A stretch of DNA of 64,000 nucleotides from Pratylenchus scribneri (lineage: Eukaryota; Nematoda; Chromadorea; Rhabditida; Pratylenchidae), in the NCBI GenBank assembly GCA_030063045.1, contig JAQSEB010000205.1:124001-188000 (forward strand). The letters run 5' to 3'. Below, in pieces: positions 48,327-60,100 of this stretch. The translations under genes and the position numbers were made by a program. The notes under the pieces were generated by a model. The model was not told where the DNA came from. It worked only from the letters and a program-made list of their open reading frames with translations, and did no database searches. The number at the start of each line of letters is the position of its first letter. Within the stretch, counting starts at the first letter, position 1.

Positions 48327-48998
48327 GGTACTTTCTTATTAGGGCGGTAGAAAAGAAGCTGATGATAATAAAGAAGATGATGATGAAGAAGATTATGATG
48401 TTGAGAAGAGATGATGTGAAGAAGATGATGATGAAGAAGATTATGATGAAGAAGGTGATGATGAGGAAGAGATGATGTGAAGAAGATGATGATGAAGAAG
48501 GTTATGATGAGGAAGAGATGATGATGAAGAAGATTATGATGAAGAAGGTGATGATGAGGAAGAGATGATGTGAAGAAGATGATGATGAAGAAGATTATGA
48601 TGTTGAGAAGAGATGATGATGAAGAAGATTATGATGTTGAGAAGAGATGATGATGAAGAAGATTATGATGAAGAAGGTGATGATGAGGAAGAGATGATGT
48701 TAAGAAGATGATGATGAAGAAGATTATGATGTTGAGAAGAGATGATGATGAAGAAGATTATGATGAAGAAGGTGATGATGAGGAAGAGATGATGTGAAGA
48801 AGATGATGATGAAGAAGATTATGATGAAGAAGGTGATGATGAGGAAGAGATGATGTGAAGAAGATGATGATGAAGAAGGTTATGATGAGGAAGAGATGAA
48901 TCATCTTCATCATTCTCGTCGTTTATCTTCTGCATCCTCCTCATCATCTTCTTAATCATTTTCATCATCTTCTTTGCCATCATTCCCAGGAAAGTACC
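48327..48998. mobile_element. Foldback element with long GATGAAGAAGATTATGATGAAGAAG array
   Basis: Ends GGTACTTTC and GAAAGTACC, flanked by AGTC on both sides (48323-48326 and 48999-49002). The core (48355-48895) is an array of GAAGATGATGATGAAGAAG with GAAGAGATGATGTGAAG interruptions. The right arm has the complementary CATCATCTTCTT. Largest member of its group. Confidence 0.75.
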
Positions 48999-49243
48999 AG
49001 TCTTTGAAATTTCAGCGAAATAGACTAATAAATTTTCAACAATTTGGGAAATTTTTGCATAACAATTTGGGAAATTTTTGCATTGACTGATTGCCCTAAT
49101 TAGATTCACATTCACAATTAATGCAAAACCTGGAATTTAAATTAGAAGTAAAATCACAAATTGGGTTTAAAACATTTTATTCACCTTTATAATTTCATAT
49201 GAAATCAAAAAGAAATAAATAAAAATAACAATACAATCAAAGT

Positions 49244-50988
49244 TCATTTTTGTAATACAATTTCGCGCATTCCCCAATAATAAAAGAGAAGAAATGCTCC
49301 GAATATCAAAACAGTTAATAAGGCAACATATATTCCGGCCATAATTTCACAGCATTTTCCCCAATTAGTTGGAGAATATATCGATCTTATGTAGGGGCCT
49401 TGCAGATTTTTCCTGTTCTTTTCCGAAATATGCGAGAAATCGCCGGCAAATTTCATTTTGATTTGACCATCGGCAAGCACAAATTTACTGACCGTTGCCT
49501 GAAAATACATAAAAATGTACATATATTACAGAAAATGTTGGAAATTGCTAGACGCTGGTTTGATAAATTTTGGAAATCTCGGCTACTAGATACCGTGACC
49601 GTGCCGTACCCGAGAATAGGTTCATTCGATTCAGTATGGCCGATTTAGTTTATGAAATTTTAATCTCAAAAGGGTTTGAACTTGTTTTGAAAAGTTGAAC
49701 CGCCGTTGTTTAAACTCACCAAACCGATTTTGGTTTACTAATACCAACTCTCGCCTATGACTTAATACTGGCTTGAAATTGAAATTTTGATAGAATAAAT
49801 CTACTAAGCCAAGTCGAATGAGCCAATTTTCGTACCTGAACGATGCCTAGAAACCGAAATTTCCAAAATTTATCAGACCAATGTCTCCTAAATATTATTG
49901 AAATGCGCTTACTACGTCGATGAAAATTTCTTGATTAGCCAAAAGTAGGTGAATTGCTGCAAGCGTTGAGCTGTGAGCAACGAACACAAATGTCTCTTAA
50001 ATGTTTATGAAATATAAGTAAAAAGTGAAGTATTTAATTTGGCAAAAAACCATTGAAAATGGCGAGAAAATAATAGTGTGTTTTAATGGTTTGTCCTAGA
50101 TCCGTAAACCTTATATTCGATCGATACTTTCATTAAGACGCACGTTTGATAATGATTTGGCTTAGGTTTAACCAATTTTAAGCCAGTTTTAAACCAAAAC
50201 CCCCAAAGATGGTTTAAACGGTTTAAAACCCTTTAATTTCTGACCAAACTACGACAAATTATATACCAATCGACGTCGCGATGAGATCTATTGATTCTCG
50301 ATTGGGTATAAGATTTATGGTTCTAGGAAAAAAATTTGAACCGCTATAATCTTTTCGCATTTACAATATTTCCCTAATAATGTTTTATAAAAAAAACTCA
50401 CTGGCATCCCTGTATCGATCATCACAAATGATTTTCATAAACGTCCCAATGGCTTGTTTTTTCCACCATTCTTTGCGTCGTTCCCAATGAAATGGTCTCT
50501 GATGAACTGATTCGTAGGTGACATCAGTCAATGGAAATCGCCGTTTCAGTGTGACGGGATCCTGATAACCGGGTGGATCCACCATAAGAGGCTTAAAGAA
50601 AGGAATAAATTGTGTAAAAATTAATATTAAATAAATTACTTCGAGAAGACCCTTTTCCGGTTTGATCGGAATTTTTCGTTTGCCAACAAGAATTGAAGCG
50701 GTTTCCATTGTTCTTTCGAATGGCGATGCGAAGATGTGATCAATTTTGACGGTTGAAAATCTGGCAAAATTTGTTTACGGATTAGAATTTACAAATTTCT
50801 TTTAATTTTCTGGGTTACCTTTTGGCCAATTCTTCCGCTTGAGCTCGACCCCTCGCTGAGAGCGGAGTATTGTCACGTTTTAGTCCATTCGGATTTGCAC
50901 TTTTCAGCCATTGTGGATTGATTGTATCCTCTCGTTCTGCATGCCTCACCAACCAAATTGTTCGGATATTTGTGCTGTTGCTTGCCAT
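49244..50988 (-). CDS. Histidine phosphatase (phosphoglycerate-mutase fold) with C-terminal membrane anchor
   Basis: Five exons: 50819-50988, 50640-50760, 50402-50591, 49913-49995 and 49244-49498, 272 residues, phases consistent. The first catalytic motif is RHAER near the N-terminus (IWLVRHAEREDT); the second arginine is in ASPFERTMETA; the second catalytic His is in TFVFVAHSSTLAA, supplied by the small exon 4, which is easy to miss. The layout resembles the UBASH3/ecdysteroid-phosphatase branch. A C-terminal hydrophobic helix (AGIYVALLTVLIFGAFLLFYY) and a short basic tail suggest a tail-anchored or single-pass protein, which is not usual in that branch. Substrate unknown. Introns 3 and 4 hold repeat elements. 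Confidence 0.82.
49559..49877. mobile_element. Foldback element (TTTGGAAATCTCGG family)
   Basis: Inverted ends TTTGATAAATTTTGGAAATC and ATTTCCAAAATTTATCAGA. Inside are ATTCGATTCAGTATGG, GTTTGAACTTGTTTTGAAAA and its partial complement. Located in intron 4 of the phosphatase. Related to 32918-33182. Confidence 0.65.
50050..50370. mobile_element. Inverted-repeat element copy (AACGGTTCAATGG family)
   Basis: Starts near ATGGCGAGAAAATAATAG and ends GAACCGCTATAATCTTTTCGC. Contains GGCTTAGGTTTAACCAATTTT, GGTTTAAACGGTTTAAAACCC and CAAATTATATACCAATCGACG in order. Located in intron 3 of the phosphatase. Confidence 0.72.
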
Positions 50989-52034
50989 ATGATATATGAA
51001 TATGAATTATCGCACTAATTATGTACAAGAAAAATGCTGAAAAAATTAAAAGTTTACAGTTAGATTTTTGAATTGAAATCAGACATTATTTTTTAGAAGG
51101 GATTTAAAATGACGAATAGAATGCTGACAATGGCGAAAATTTTATACCGGTTCAGTGGTTTAACCAAAATTCACAAACCTTATACCAATGGATAGAGCTC
51201 GTCAAGATGTGTCGATTGGTATATAATTTGTCATGGTTTTTAGTTGGTATTTGTCATGGTTTAATTGGTTTCGAACCAAACCCCATAAAACGGCTTAAAT
51301 GGTTTAATACCCTTAATTTTTGATCAAACCATGACAAATTATACCAATCGACGCGTTTTGACGAGATCGAGATCTATCGATTGCGTATGGTTTGGAGGTC
51401 TAGGACAAACCACTAAACCGTTATGTTATGCCATTTTCAGCATTCTATTCACCATTTTCAGTATTCGCCAAATTAAATAGTATCCTTTATTAGAATTTGC
51501 ATATAAGTTTTTCTAGGATATTCTGGAAGAATCAATCGATCAATATTTTTTCAACCGTAGTGTTAGTTGTTTTGCCTACACCCTACAGCCTACATTCATC
51601 AATCGATAATCGATTGAATTTGAATTCACATATCTTGCTTTAGTTTAGTTGTTTGACACAACATACGAACGAACAATAGTAAAGTACATTGCTTTTCCAA
51701 TTTCAAATTTCAATCATCAATCTCATCATCATCATATCCATTCATCACTCGACTAAAAAATATTCATAAAACATCATATCTTTATCTAATCAATAATCAT
51801 AATCATCATTAATTTAAAAAATCAATAAGTTCAAACAAAATTGCGTATAAATACAAACAGAAACTGCAATGTCTAGCGCCATAATTTTTTTTTCAATTCC
51901 CAACTTAGTTTTAAAACTCCAAAGAAATGTTTACGTTAATTTTACTGCTTTCCCGTCCTCAGAGTGTATTAATTGCATTTTAATTTTTAAGCTTCTCTTT
52001 CGTACATAAAACATAATATATTCAAAATATTGCA
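50989..52034. promoter_or_regulatory. Divergent intergenic region (phosphatase left, BTB gene right)
   Basis: Promoters for both genes should lie here. An inverted-repeat element fills 51105-51475. From 51700 on there are CAATCATCAATCTCATCATCATCATATCC-like pyrimidine words. TATAAATA at 51847 is a possible TATA box for the BTB gene. Confidence 0.4.
51105..51475. mobile_element. Inverted-repeat element copy (AACGGTTCAATGG family)
   Basis: Starts AAATGACGAATAGAATGCTG, TTATACCGGTTCAGTGG. Ends GACAAACCACTAAACCG, CATTCTATTCACCATTTTCAG, ATTCGCCAAATTAAATA. The ends extend further than in most copies, so this may be closest to full length. Confidence 0.75.
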
Positions 52035-53868
52035 ATGGCTAATTTTGCGGAACAAATGGGAAAAATGTTTGAGCAACGCTTGTTCCCGGATTGTACCATC
52101 ATCGCTTCGGACGGTGTTAAATTCAAGGTGACAAAAATGAGCATAAACTTAATCACTTGTGTATTTAAGGCACACAAGGGCGTTTTGGCCTGCCGATCAC
52201 CAGTCCTTCTAGCAATGTTCGAACATCCAATGATCGAAGCGAAGGAAGGAATTGCCGAAATTAGGGATATCAAATCACCGGTGCTTGAACAAATGCTCAT
52301 ATTCATGTGAGCGAATTCATTTGATCGTGATAATATCGTTTGTTCCCTCCCCCATTTTTTAAATTTTTTTTTTGATTATTTAGGTGTTTTCGATGACGGG
52401 ATTCCGTATTGGCTAATTTTTCATTAGCTCTATTGGCTGAACTTTTATAGGTTTGGTACTTTCCCATTATCGGGGGGTCCAGGTCATTATCGGGAGGTCC
52501 GGGTCACTATCGGGGGTCCTGGTCAATGTAGGGGGGGATCCGGTGGGCAAGATCTATAAATATAGGATGATTAGGATTTAGGAAGATGATGATCTTCTTT
52601 ATCATCATCATCATATTCCTTATCATCATCTTCATTTTCTTCATCATCTTCATCATAATCTCCATCGTCATCATCATCTTCTTCTCCATCTTCATCGTCA
52701 TCTTCATCATCTTCTTCATTATCTTCTTCATAACTTCATCTTTTTCATCGTCTTTTAGATCATCTTCATTCTTCACCATCTTCTCCTTCTTCTTAACCAT
52801 CCTCCCCTCGATAATGACCGGGCCCCGGTATTGACCCGGACCCCCGATATTGACCCAGACCACACGATAATGACTCGAACCCCTCGATAATGGGAAAGTA
52901 CCATCGGTTTACAAACCGGCGGTTTCGAAAAATTGAAATTTGTTATTTTGGGTCATATTATAAATAAATGAATGCATCTTGATGAGCTGATCACGGATAT
53001 ACCATTTATTTCGAATAAAACTCAAAAATGAAAAATTATGCCTTATAGAGCTAATGAATAATTAACGCCAAATTCGGAAACCCCATAATCGAAAACACAT
53101 AAATAATGTTTTAAGCGAAAAATAAAAAAAAACTTTTTGAATTTTGAAAAATGGGGGGGGGGGGGAGTTAGTGGGGAGAACGGTGCTGCCGCGCGCGTTC
53201 CACAAAATTTTTCACTTTAGACATTTTACCGGTTTTCGCCTATTAGACCAGGGAAAAATGAAATAAAAACGGTTCCAATGAATTCAGTAGGTTTAATTAC
53301 CCAGAATTGTAATTTTAGGAAATCGAAACCGGTGGTCGAAACCGGTTAAACCCAAAATTGACAAAATGCCATAAGTGAAAAATTTTGCATAACGCGCAAA
53401 CTCCGGGAGAATAAACAACACTATTACCCATTTGATTAATTGTAAAAAATATTTCAGTTATAGCGGCAAAGCACCCCCGGAAGAAATGGCAAAGGAATTG
53501 TTGAAGGCCGCCGACGAATATCAACGACGATTTGAAGGTAAATCAATTATTTTATATTTACTTATTTTTGTCCATTTTAGGTCCTCTGTGAACGCCAGTT
53601 AGCCAATTCATTGGAGAGTGAGACTGTTTGTGAATTTCTGGTCTGGGCCGCCTATGGCCAATATGCCAAACTCAAGGATGAGGCCATCAATTACATCGCA
53701 AATCACGCCGACGAGGTAAAAATTATTACAATGAAATAATTATTCATTTCAAAGGTGGTGAAATCCAATGGATACAAAATGCTGGTCGATGGAAAGCAGG
53801 TGGAATTGTTGGATCAAATTATGAAGGCAATTGTCCGCAAGTATACTGAGCTGAAGAACCTTACTTGA
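52035..53868 (+). pseudogene. BTB(-BACK) gene, SPOP/BTB-like, broken by a one-base frameshift
   Basis: Five exons: 52035-52127, 52170-52306, 53458-53537, 53581-53715 and 53755-53868. The BTB fold is clear (FPDCTIIASDGVKFKAHKGV, RSPVLLAMFEHPMIEAKEG, IYSGKAPPEEMAKELLKAADEY), followed by VLCERQLANSLESETVCEFL as in BTB-BACK proteins. No MATH domain precedes it. Exon 3 ends ...CAACGACGATTTGAAG|GTAAAT. The family expects the frame GAT-TTG-AAG (DLK) before VLCERQL, and the MATH-BTB gene at 17665 has exactly that. Here GAT-TTG-AAG is present but one base out of frame with the exon start, so canonical splicing gives an early stop. Either a real pseudogene or a sequence error. A foldback element lies in intron 2. 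Confidence 0.75.
52455..52902. mobile_element. Foldback element with GGTCATTATCGGG arms and TCATCTTCT core
   Basis: Ends GGTACTTTCCCATTATCGGG and CGATAATGGGAAAGTACC. The left arm repeats TCCGGGTCACTATCGGGGG, and the right arm the complement (ACCCGGACCCCCGATATTGAC). The core (52585-52800) is a TCATCATCTTCATCTTC array. The ORFs on both strands here are the array. Located in intron 2 of the BTB gene. Confidence 0.8.
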
Positions 53869-54310
53869 TTTATCAAATGAATTAAAAATTTGACACTGGA
53901 ATATGTTCTCTTAATGGATTTATTAGTTGAATAAAATTATTTTCCATTTTTTTTGTATTATAATCAAGCGTTCTTTTCTTATACTTATATTAATTCATGA
54001 ATCATGATCCAATTTTAAGTCTAGATTCTTCCTTGGGTTTAAAGCCATTTAGTCAAATTTTCGATCGATTTTTTTTTCCAAATCCTTCGAATGTTTTTTG
54101 GAGATAGTTATTTTAACATGTAGTTGAATTATGCAGAGTGTATAGGGCAAAAAACTAAAGGACCGATCTAAGAAAAGAACCTAATTATTAAGCTAATCCA
54201 CCCTTAATTATATCCTTAATTGTTTGGCAAAAAATCCGAATAAACTTGATCAAGTTTTAAGCTAATTTCCAGTCTCAAAGATATCAACAATTAAAACCAC
54301 TCAAGCCAAA

Positions 54311-56951
54311 ATGCAATTAATTGATGATGACAAAGAAATGGATGAGACCGAATTGCGTGCCCGAATAAATGATGGCCATTTCATTGAACAGCTTCATTCC
54401 CAACTGATTCTGGGCATTGAGAATTCCGAAAATCGATTCAAAATTCATCAGGTTTTAACCCAATTTTATTAAATTTCTCAACAATTTCAAATTTAAAGTT
54501 CACTCGGGCAGCCATGATGCTTCCCAATTTCAATGAATTCCAACGGCTCAGACCACTGATTGATGGATTGATCGAAGATGGAGTGAATACAAAGGATTTC
54601 CTCGGATGTGCGGCTGCATTGGAAATTTTAGCAGAGGTTTAATTAAATTTAATAAAATTGGGTTCTTTCCTGTTTTTGGGGAGACAAAATGATTATCGGG
54701 GAGGGTGTGGGAGCAAGACGTAAGACGAAGAAGAAGCTGAGAGGAGGATGATGAAGAGAATGATGAAGAAGAAGATGATGAAGAGAATGATGAAGAAGAA
54801 GATGATGAAGAGAATGATGAAGAAGAAGATGACGAATAGAATGATGAAGAAGAAGATGACGAATAGAATGATGAAGAAAAAGATGATGAAGATGATGATG
54901 CTGGAGATTAAGATGAGGAAGATGATGGTGAAGAGAATGATGGTGAAGATGATGATGAGGAGAATGATGGTGAAGATGATAATGAAGAGAATGATGATGA
55001 AGATGATGAGGAAAATGATGATAAAGATGATGAGGAAAATGATGAATTACCTCATCTTCTTCATCGCCGTGCTCCCCCTCCCCCGATAACAGGAAATTAC
55101 AAAATTTAATTGCAAATTTTAGATTGCCTCTTCCGGTCGGCGAAATATTGAATATTTTGAGCAAATTGGATTGCTCACAAAAATCTATGAACTTTTCAAA
55201 TACACAAAATCCAATCCGGACCTTGGCCATCCATACATTGGTTTTTCTCATTTTTAATAATTTAATTTTAATAATTTTTCAGCCTGCATTCGCTTTTTTA
55301 GCTATTTGAGCACGGCAGATCCAAATTCACTGACAAAATTTCCACTTTTCACTGCCGATGTTTTCGATGCGGTCAATCGATTCGATGCATTCGATCCGGT
55401 TCGACGGAAGCTGGCGTTCGAGACATTTGCAATAATCACAACGAACAGCGGTGCAAAACAATTCCTCGCAAGCGAGCAATGTAAGCAATTTTAATAAATT
55501 TGAAAATTTTGGTTTGATTGGACCAGAGAACGGAGCTCAAGATTTTTGAATCATTCAGCCATCGCCTCTGTGGTTTCCAATAATTTTGAACGAAAATATT
55601 CAAATAAAACCTGTGTTTTAGCTAAGAAAGCAATGGCCAAAAAACCTTGAATTTTGGTTATATAATTAATTAGTCAAATAACCTTGAGTTATGGATTATG
55701 GTTATTCAAGTAATTGGTCCAAAAAACCTTAAATTTTTGCGTATTCGAGCAATGGTCCAAAAACCTTGAGTTTTGGTTATTCAGGTAATTGGTCCAAAAA
55801 CCTTAAGTTTTAGCTATTCGAGTAGTGGTACAAAAAAACATTGGTTATTTAATGCTCAAAAAACCTTGAGTTTTGTTTATTCAAAAACTTGAATCGACAA
55901 ATATTGATTAAAAAATCTTCAGGTCCACACAATATGGCCAAGGCGATGAACCATTTGGGTGCGGCGGTGGCCACTGGTGGTGGAATGCCGGAGTTGAAGG
56001 CTGCCTATTTGGACGCAATTTACGCAATTTTCAATTCATTCGACCCAAAAAATTCCCCGCTGGAATCGTCCACAATTCTCCAAAACTGGTTCAACGAGTT
56101 GGGTGGCCCATTCCCTCAACTTCTCTTCCAATGCTTGAAAATGCCATTCGACGCTGTGCAAATTGCCGCTTTGCACGTTTTGCTCGCCTTGACCAAACAT
56201 GAATGGGGACCGGCCAAATTTCTGCAAATTGACGGGTTTGCTTTTGTGTATTTCTGGAACTTATGCAATTTACATTTACAAAAATTTGAAACTTTTTGAA
56301 AATTTCAAATTTTAACAAAATTTTTTACAAAATTTTTCACAATTTTGCTTTGTAAATTTATGGAATTTTTATGCAATTTACATCATCGCAAAAAATCGGA
56401 AATTTTTCGGTTTTTTTTCCAAAATTCTTCAAAATTTTTTTTAAAAAATTATTAATTTTTTTAAAATTTATGCAAAAATCCTTAGCTCATCTAGACGTGT
56501 TGGATTAAGCTATGAATCAAAATTGCACATTTTTTGACCAAAGAGTTGGAATTTTTTGCAAAATTTAGGTCTCGGGTTCGAATCCGCTCATAGGAAGTTA
56601 TTTTTTTCCAAAATGTTTCCCCACGTTTATCAATTTCTATATTTTCTAAAGTACATTTCTACACGAAAAATAAAATATTTTAAATAAAAAAATTGCTAAA
56701 TTCCAAATTTTCATCATTATAAATTTTAATAAAAATTCCTCAAAAATAGGTTCATCGATTTCATCCTCAACCGTGAGCGGTCATTCTCTGTAGTTGGCCT
56801 CCAACTGAAACATGATTTTGTGTGCAAATTGTTGGAATCCTCTTCCAAACAAATTGATGCCGAAACCCTGGAAAAACTTCGGGAATATGCCGCCCGAGGA
56901 CCATATGCTCCCCCGGAGAAGGTGGATGTTGCAACGGAAGAAATTCAATAA
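54311..56951 (+). CDS. PSMD5: 26S proteasome non-ATPase subunit 5 (PSMD5/S5b) assembly chaperone
   Basis: Six exons: 54311-54451, 54499-54636, 55123-55240, 55283-55480, 55923-56235 and 56750-56951, 369 residues (human about 500, so shorter), phases consistent. The protein is all-helical ARM/HEAT-like. Family-like stretches are RFFSYLSTADP, DAVNRFDAFDPVRRKLAFETFAII, KAAYLDAIYAIF, and a C-terminus with LREYAARGPYAPPEKVDVATEE, matching the PSMD5 end (LRE-x-x-x-x-GPY...A-x-E). PSMD5 binds the base ATPase PSMC2 during 19S assembly. The whole protein looks truncated at the N-terminus compared with human. Introns 2, 4 and 5 hold repeats. Confidence 0.82.
54665..55097. mobile_element. Foldback element with GATGAAGAAGAAGATGATGAAGAGA array
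   Basis: Inverted ends TTTCCTGTT...GGGGAG and CTCCCC...AACAGGAAA. The core (54740-55050) is GAAGATGATGAAGAGAATGAT repeated, with a short complementary TCATCTTCTTCATC on the right. The long Met/Lys-rich and His/Leu-rich ORFs on both strands are the array. Located in intron 2 of PSMD5. Confidence 0.75.
55560..55900. repeat. AAACCTTGAGTTTTGGTTATTCAAGTAATGGTCC tandem repeats
   Basis: Five to six imperfect units, about 45-55 bases each, in intron 4 of PSMD5. Related to 44215-44640. Confidence 0.65.
56540..56690. repeat. Uninterrupted B-box repeat copy in PSMD5 intron 5
   Basis: AAATTTAGGTCTCGGGTTCG at 56562-56581, then AATCCGCTC and AGGAAGTTATTTTTTTC. It equals the sequence that the LTR element split at 26315/30283, so it serves as an empty-site reference. 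Confidence 0.7.
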
Positions 56952-57134
56952 ATATTTGATTACTGTTTGCCAATTATAATATGAATTTCCTAATTATAAA
57001 TTGTTTTGTTCTTTTTTTGAAATAAAATTTATTTGAATGAATAATTAAAATAAATATTGTGAATTAATCAATAATTATTTAATTTACAAAATATTTTTAA
57101 ATTTAATTATGTTAGAAATTGTTTTTTTTTAGAA

Positions 57135-60100
57135 ATGGCCTTTTTCTCCTCATTCACCAGTTTTTTCAATTCATTTTATTCCACAAATTCTACATCAAAT
57201 GAAAATACAGCGATGGAAAAGAAAAAATCTCCACTGAAAAGGCATCAAAATGGCAGCATAATTCAGCGGAAAACGGCGACGACCAATCAAGAAAATGGCC
57301 ATACACAAAATGGGCTGGAGAAAAGGTTTTTGGGGAATGGTTCAATTTGGTCTCCGATTTGTAATAATTCACCAAGGTTTGAACCTATTTGGATGATTTT
57401 GGGTATCAAATTAAAGAGCAGACTTTTGATAATTTAATAAAAATAAGTTTTAAATTGATTCATAATTGATGGATTTGTGTCCAAAAATCTTTTAAAATGT
57501 CCTTTATATGTTATGGATTAGCAAATTTTTCAATGGTTTTATCAGTTTAAATCCATCAATTTTTGAACCAAATTTAAATAAAATCAATATTATTATATAG
57601 CCAAAAAGTCTGTTCTTTAATTTGATACTCAATTCATTAAAATTGGTATAGTTCTTGATGGAATTATTATAAACGGCGCCAAATTGAGGTCTACCCGATT
57701 TTGTGGGTGATTTGAAAAAATTTTAATAAATATATTTTTAGGCCGCATGAAAAAATCACATCGAAAGAGAGCGATGAAGGGAATGGAGTGGGCGGTTGGT
57801 TTTTGAGACAACAAAAACCCTGGTGGGCTTGGCTGGTCGTTTGGATACTCAAGGTTTTGAAAATATTTTAATTATACCTTAAAATTTGTCTTAAACATTT
57901 TTAACACATTTAAGAGAAGGACTGAATTGTTTTGAATTGGACATTTAAAAAGACCAATTTTGGGAATTTCGATTAACCAAAAACAAAATTAATATCAATC
58001 GAATTTCGAAGTTGTTGGTGACAATAAAAACGTCGAAAATTATATAAAAATAAAACATTTTTAGTCGAAATATTGTCAAATCGATTTTATGTTCTTGACC
58101 TAGGATTTTTAATTGGGTTTTTATCTATCTTTTTTTGATAAATTTATGAGTCATTATTTTATTTAATTTTTTAAAATTCTACTCTAAACCCCACTCAAAA
58201 ACAGTAAATTACCTCACAAATTTATTGCACTTTTGTTAATTTAATTTTTAACAAAATAATATTTATGAGTAAAAATAATGTTTTCGAATTATTAAAAAAT
58301 ACAAAAATTTTTAAGCTTGGTCCAATGCCACGGCACATTGCCTTTGTGATGGATGGGAATCGGCGTTTTGCGCGACAGTCCAACCAATGCACGGTTCTTG
58401 ACGGCCATCAGCGCGGTTTTGAGCAGTTAACCAAGGTTTAAAATTAAATGAGGAAGTAATTAAAATTAACAACCAATTGAATCGATAACACCATTTATGA
58501 CAAAAAAACTTGCATATTTAAGGCAATTATGAGTTTATTTTTATTAAATAATTAATTGATAAGGCCAAGATTTTTAGACCTCCACAAAAAAAAAAAACAA
58601 AATAGATGTTCATTGGTTTTCTGTGAAGTTAGACAAAATAATTTCGGAAAGCTCAAAAGCGGTTATTTTTGGTTTTTATTTCCATTTTTCTAATGAAACT
58701 TTCCCCGAAGAAAGTGTCAAAATAAGTCGAAACCTAAAAATCCGAGTCTTAATAATTAAAACTATGTTATATTAAAAAAATTTGTGAGATTTTAATAAGA
58801 AAATTTCATTTTTAAATGAGAAATGAAAATTAAAGACGAAAAATTAATTATAAAATTCCAACTTTTTGGAAAGGTCCTCGATTGGTGTGATTGGTTTGAA
58901 TTGTCCGAAATCACGGTGTACGCATTCAGCATTGAAAATTTCAAAAGACCGGAGGAAGAAGTGCAGGGATTGATGGAATTGGCTGAGCAAAAATTCAAAC
59001 AATTGTTGGAGAGCAGGTGAGCCAAAAATAATTAAATTTTAATTAGGGTTGCGCCCCCGTCCCCGCGGGGGTCACTCCCGACGGGGGCCCCCGCGGGGGT
59101 TTGAGTCTCACCCCCGTCCCACTCCCGAAGGTCCACCCCCGATCACTCCCGCCCCCCGAACCTCCACCCCCGCGGGGGTACGGGGGTGAACATACACCCC
59201 ATATTATTGAATTTTTCAAGGAAAATGCAATATGAAAGGAAATTTTTAGCAGATTTTTGTAGGATTTTTAAATTTTCATTAAGAATTTTTCGCTGCGCGG
59301 CCATTTTTGGTTAATTTTTTCGCTGCGCGGCTCTTGATAATCTTCTGTTATGGATAATAGACCCCACAAAATCACTTTCTATGGTTAAATTAGGGTGCTA
59401 ATCAAGAATCTGACATCCTTATAATCATATCATGCCATATTGAAGATTTATATAAGACTTTTCGGCAAAAAATCTCTGTCAAATTTTATTTGTAAAAGCA
59501 AATTTGGATGATGTGTAAGGTGAAAAAACAAAAAACCAGCGAGGGACATTAGCATCTCGCCACCAATCTCATCGATTTTGACGAGCCTTATTAGCTCATC
59601 AGCCAATTAACCAATTTAAATGACCTAAAGTATATTTAATAGTCCCAAATCTTGGCTATCCAATGGTATAATGATCATCCAAAACTTCAAAACTTTGGCC
59701 AAGATGAGGCCAAAAATTTAGAAAAATTGTTTGTGTATCTAGGCATCTAGGGCCATTTTGGCAAAACCATTACAGTTTGTAAGTTCAATATATCATTGGA
59801 TAGCCGATACTTAGGGCTATTAAATGCACTATATCATTTAATTTAAATTAGTAAATTGGCTGATGACTGATGAGCTAAGGCTCTTTAAATTCAAAATCAC
59901 TGAGACGCTTGTGATCGAGACGCTAATGATAATGATCCCAACCGTGTGTAACTGGCACCAACAAATTCAAATGATCCAGAACAGGAAGAAATCGAAGAGG
60001 AGATTGAATGAATTATGAATTAAAATTTATTTGCGCTTATAATTTATTAAAATTTTAATAAATTTTTCTTCAGAAATTTTTTTTTTTGAAAAATAAGACT

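Larger units (their letters stand above)
47483..49243. other. Convergent intergenic region filled by two elements
   Basis: This holds the 3' flank of the helicase (+) and of the phosphatase (-). A 500-base hAT-like foldback (47675-48174) and a 672-base microsatellite foldback (48327-48998) take up most of it. No gene. Confidence 0.5.

Noticed and set aside
52507..52863. 118-codon Met/Lys ORF and 82-codon Ile/Phe ORF
   Set aside because: Same cause: the TCATCTTCT array read in two directions.
53290..53303. GGTTTAATTACCCA equals the first 14 bases of the nematode SL1 leader
   Set aside because: The next bases (GAATTG) do not continue SL1 (AGTTTGAG), no GT donor or Sm site follows, and it lies in AT-rich intron sequence with AAACCGGTTTAA words.
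54649..55251. 200-codon His/Leu-rich ORF (minus) and 113-codon Met/Lys-rich ORF (plus)
   Set aside because: Both are translations of the GATGAAGAA array of a foldback element; no domain and no splice logic.
56562..56592. Possible tRNA (GGTTCGAATCC)
   Set aside because: Only the B-box/T-arm part is present; no acceptor stem, anticodon arm or A-box can be folded around it.
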